From Deltaproteobacteria bacterium (lineage in GTDB: Bacteria > Myxococcota_A > Polyangia > Haliangiales > JADYYK01), in NCBI GenBank assembly GCA_020853705.1, contig JADYYK010000109.1:1-54862 (forward strand): a DNA stretch of 54,862 bases, in the 5' to 3' direction. The first letter of the stretch is position 1. Every line of letters begins with the position of its first letter. Positions 54,280-54,862 of this stretch are shown in pieces. The position numbers and the translations under genes are program-made. Under the pieces are notes generated by a model. The model saw nothing but the letters and a program-made list of their open reading frames with translations. It was not told where the DNA came from and ran no database searches.

Positions 54280-54738
54280 CTACTCCAGATCGCGCGAGGT
54301 CAGCTGGCGCTCCATCGAGTCGGCCACCGCGGCGACCTCGCGCAGCGCGTGCAGCAGGCGCGCCGAGGCGCCCTCGTGGATCTCGTCGGGCACGAACGAC
54401 GCCATCACCACCAGCTGGAACTGGTGGTTGTCGAGCATGGCCAGGCGCACGCGGCGGAAGTCCTTGGCGGCCTTGAGCAGACGCAGCAGCAGGCCGGGCT
54501 CGGGCGGCACGTCACGCAGCACCATGCTGGTCAGATCGAGGCGCTCACCGAACAGCGGGTCGATCGCCGGCTGCGCGTGCACCATCTGGCGGCGGCCATC
54601 GACGGTCGGCACCGTGTAGGCGCGCCGACTCGGGTCGGACGGGTCCGACTGCACCGTGATCTGCTTGCTCGCGGCGCTGGCGTCCAGCAGCGCGAGCGCC
54701 TCCTGCACCTTGCCCTGACCTTGGCCTTGGTTCGACAT
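54280..54738 (-). CDS. Hypothetical protein
   Basis: 152 aa, no signal peptide, N-terminus Gln/Gly-rich (MSNQGQGQGKVQEALALLDA). The body is mixed alpha/beta: YTVPTVDGRRQMVHAQPA, RVRLAMLDNHQFQLVVMASF and a final helix LHALREVAAVADSMERQLTS. The size and the final helix would suit a secretion-chaperone-like or YbjN-like fold, but this is a guess and I do not recognise the family. Confidence 0.7.
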   Translation of the reverse strand: MSNQGQGQGKVQEALALLDASAASKQITVQSDPSDPSRRAYTVPTVDGRRQMVHAQPAIDPLFGERLDLTSMVLRDVPPEPGLLLRLLKAAKDFRRVRLAMLDNHQFQLVVMASFVPDEIHEGASARLLHALREVAAVADSMERQLTSRDLE

Positions 54739-54793
54739 GCCGGCATCCTACACCGGCTCTCGGGATCTGCTAAGGTGCGCCCGCGAACTCGCC

Positions 54794-54862
54794 ATGACGA
54801 TGACGTCCCGCGCGGCCCCGCTCGTCGCCCTTGCCGTCGCCCTGGTGCTGCCGCCCAGCGCG
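54794..54862 (+). CDS. Start of an exported protein (partial, runs off the window)
   Basis: The ATG at 54794 begins MTMTSRAAPLVALAVALVLP followed by PSA, a signal peptide with hydrophobic core. The gene continues past the end of the window. It is divergent from the hypothetical protein, 55 bp between starts. Function cannot be told. Confidence 0.6.
   Translation, partial: MTMTSRAAPLVALAVALVLPPSA

Noticed and set aside
54251..54284. CGTCTC tract as a terminator T-run
   Set aside because: It is a short microsatellite, not a uridine tract, and begins 8 nt after the hairpin.

Overview
The window is about 55 kb of very GC-rich DNA. It suggests a member of the Myxococcota, probably of the Haliangium/Kofleriaceae kind. 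The reasons are the extreme GC bias in third codon positions (long antisense open frames everywhere), many lipoproteins with DAAPADA-type linkers, Hanks-type kinases with HRDVSPSN loops, double-zinc-ribbon AAA/TPR proteins, an OmpA/thrombospondin-3 surface protein and a MYXO-CTERM-like tail. Taxonomy is inferred from these family traits only. No phage or classical insertion sequence was seen.

Layout. 1-4.3 kb: an overlapping minus-strand operon etfA-etfB-acyl-CoA-synthetase-like protein. 4.4-7.1 kb: DUF507 protein, NUDIX hydrolase, a kinase-like protein lacking the catalytic Asp. 7.1-7.6 kb: a four-helix-bundle gene enclosed by 45-bp inverted repeats. 7.6-12.5 kb: zinc-ribbon AAA/TPR protein, polysaccharide deacetylase, His-rich lipoprotein coupled to an MsrQ-like heme membrane protein, tRNA-Met. 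12.5-19.2 kb: a lipoprotein, an OmcA/MtrC-type decaheme cytochrome, a small conserved protein and a tail-anchored kinase. 19.2-22.6 kb: lipoprotein, then ArsR-rhodanese repressor plus MFS transporter behind a promoter overlapping a perfect palindrome. 22.7-30.6 kb: a Cus-type copper/silver efflux operon (Cys-rich exported protein, TolC-like, CusB-like, CusA-like, cupredoxin). 30.6-35.1 kb: lipoproteins, PaaI thioesterase, a 98-bp tandem repeat array, a coiled-coil protein and a glycosidase-like lipoprotein. 35.2-40.2 kb: beta-barrel-like protein coupled to a metzincin-like lipoprotein. 40.2-42.5 kb: LysR regulator divergent from a VHEWGTFT lipoprotein. 42.4-44.9 kb: a lipoprotein with two CYNLxC repeats, translationally coupled to a divergent DUF692/MNIO enzyme. 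45.0-48.7 kb: YpfJ-like metallopeptidase, DJ-1/PfpI protein, class II aldolase, HipA-like kinase and DUF3037 protein. 48.7-54.9 kb: small lipoprotein, a DUF11/OmpA fusion protein, a TPR membrane protein, an unknown protein and the start of an exported protein.

The best candidate for an undescribed system is the CYNLxC lipoprotein plus DUF692 enzyme pair (42415-44879). DUF692/MNIO enzymes modify cysteines in partner peptides. Here the enzyme overlaps, by 4 nt, a lipoprotein with two tandem copies of a domain each holding CYNLxC, and it carries a 36-residue His-Glu/Gln linker and a C-terminal region that could be a substrate-recognition domain. Second in interest are the repeat-flanked four-helix-bundle gene and the 98-bp palindrome-bearing tandem array.

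A recurring feature is in-frame microsatellite expansion inside otherwise conserved proteins: GER and GVS repeats, Asn-Ala repeats in the TolC-like protein, a Gly/Met-rich loop in the CusA-like pump, Ser-Thr repeats in the beta-barrel protein and His-Glu repeats in the DUF692 enzyme. The hexamer GAGCAC occurs at three loci in different reading frames.
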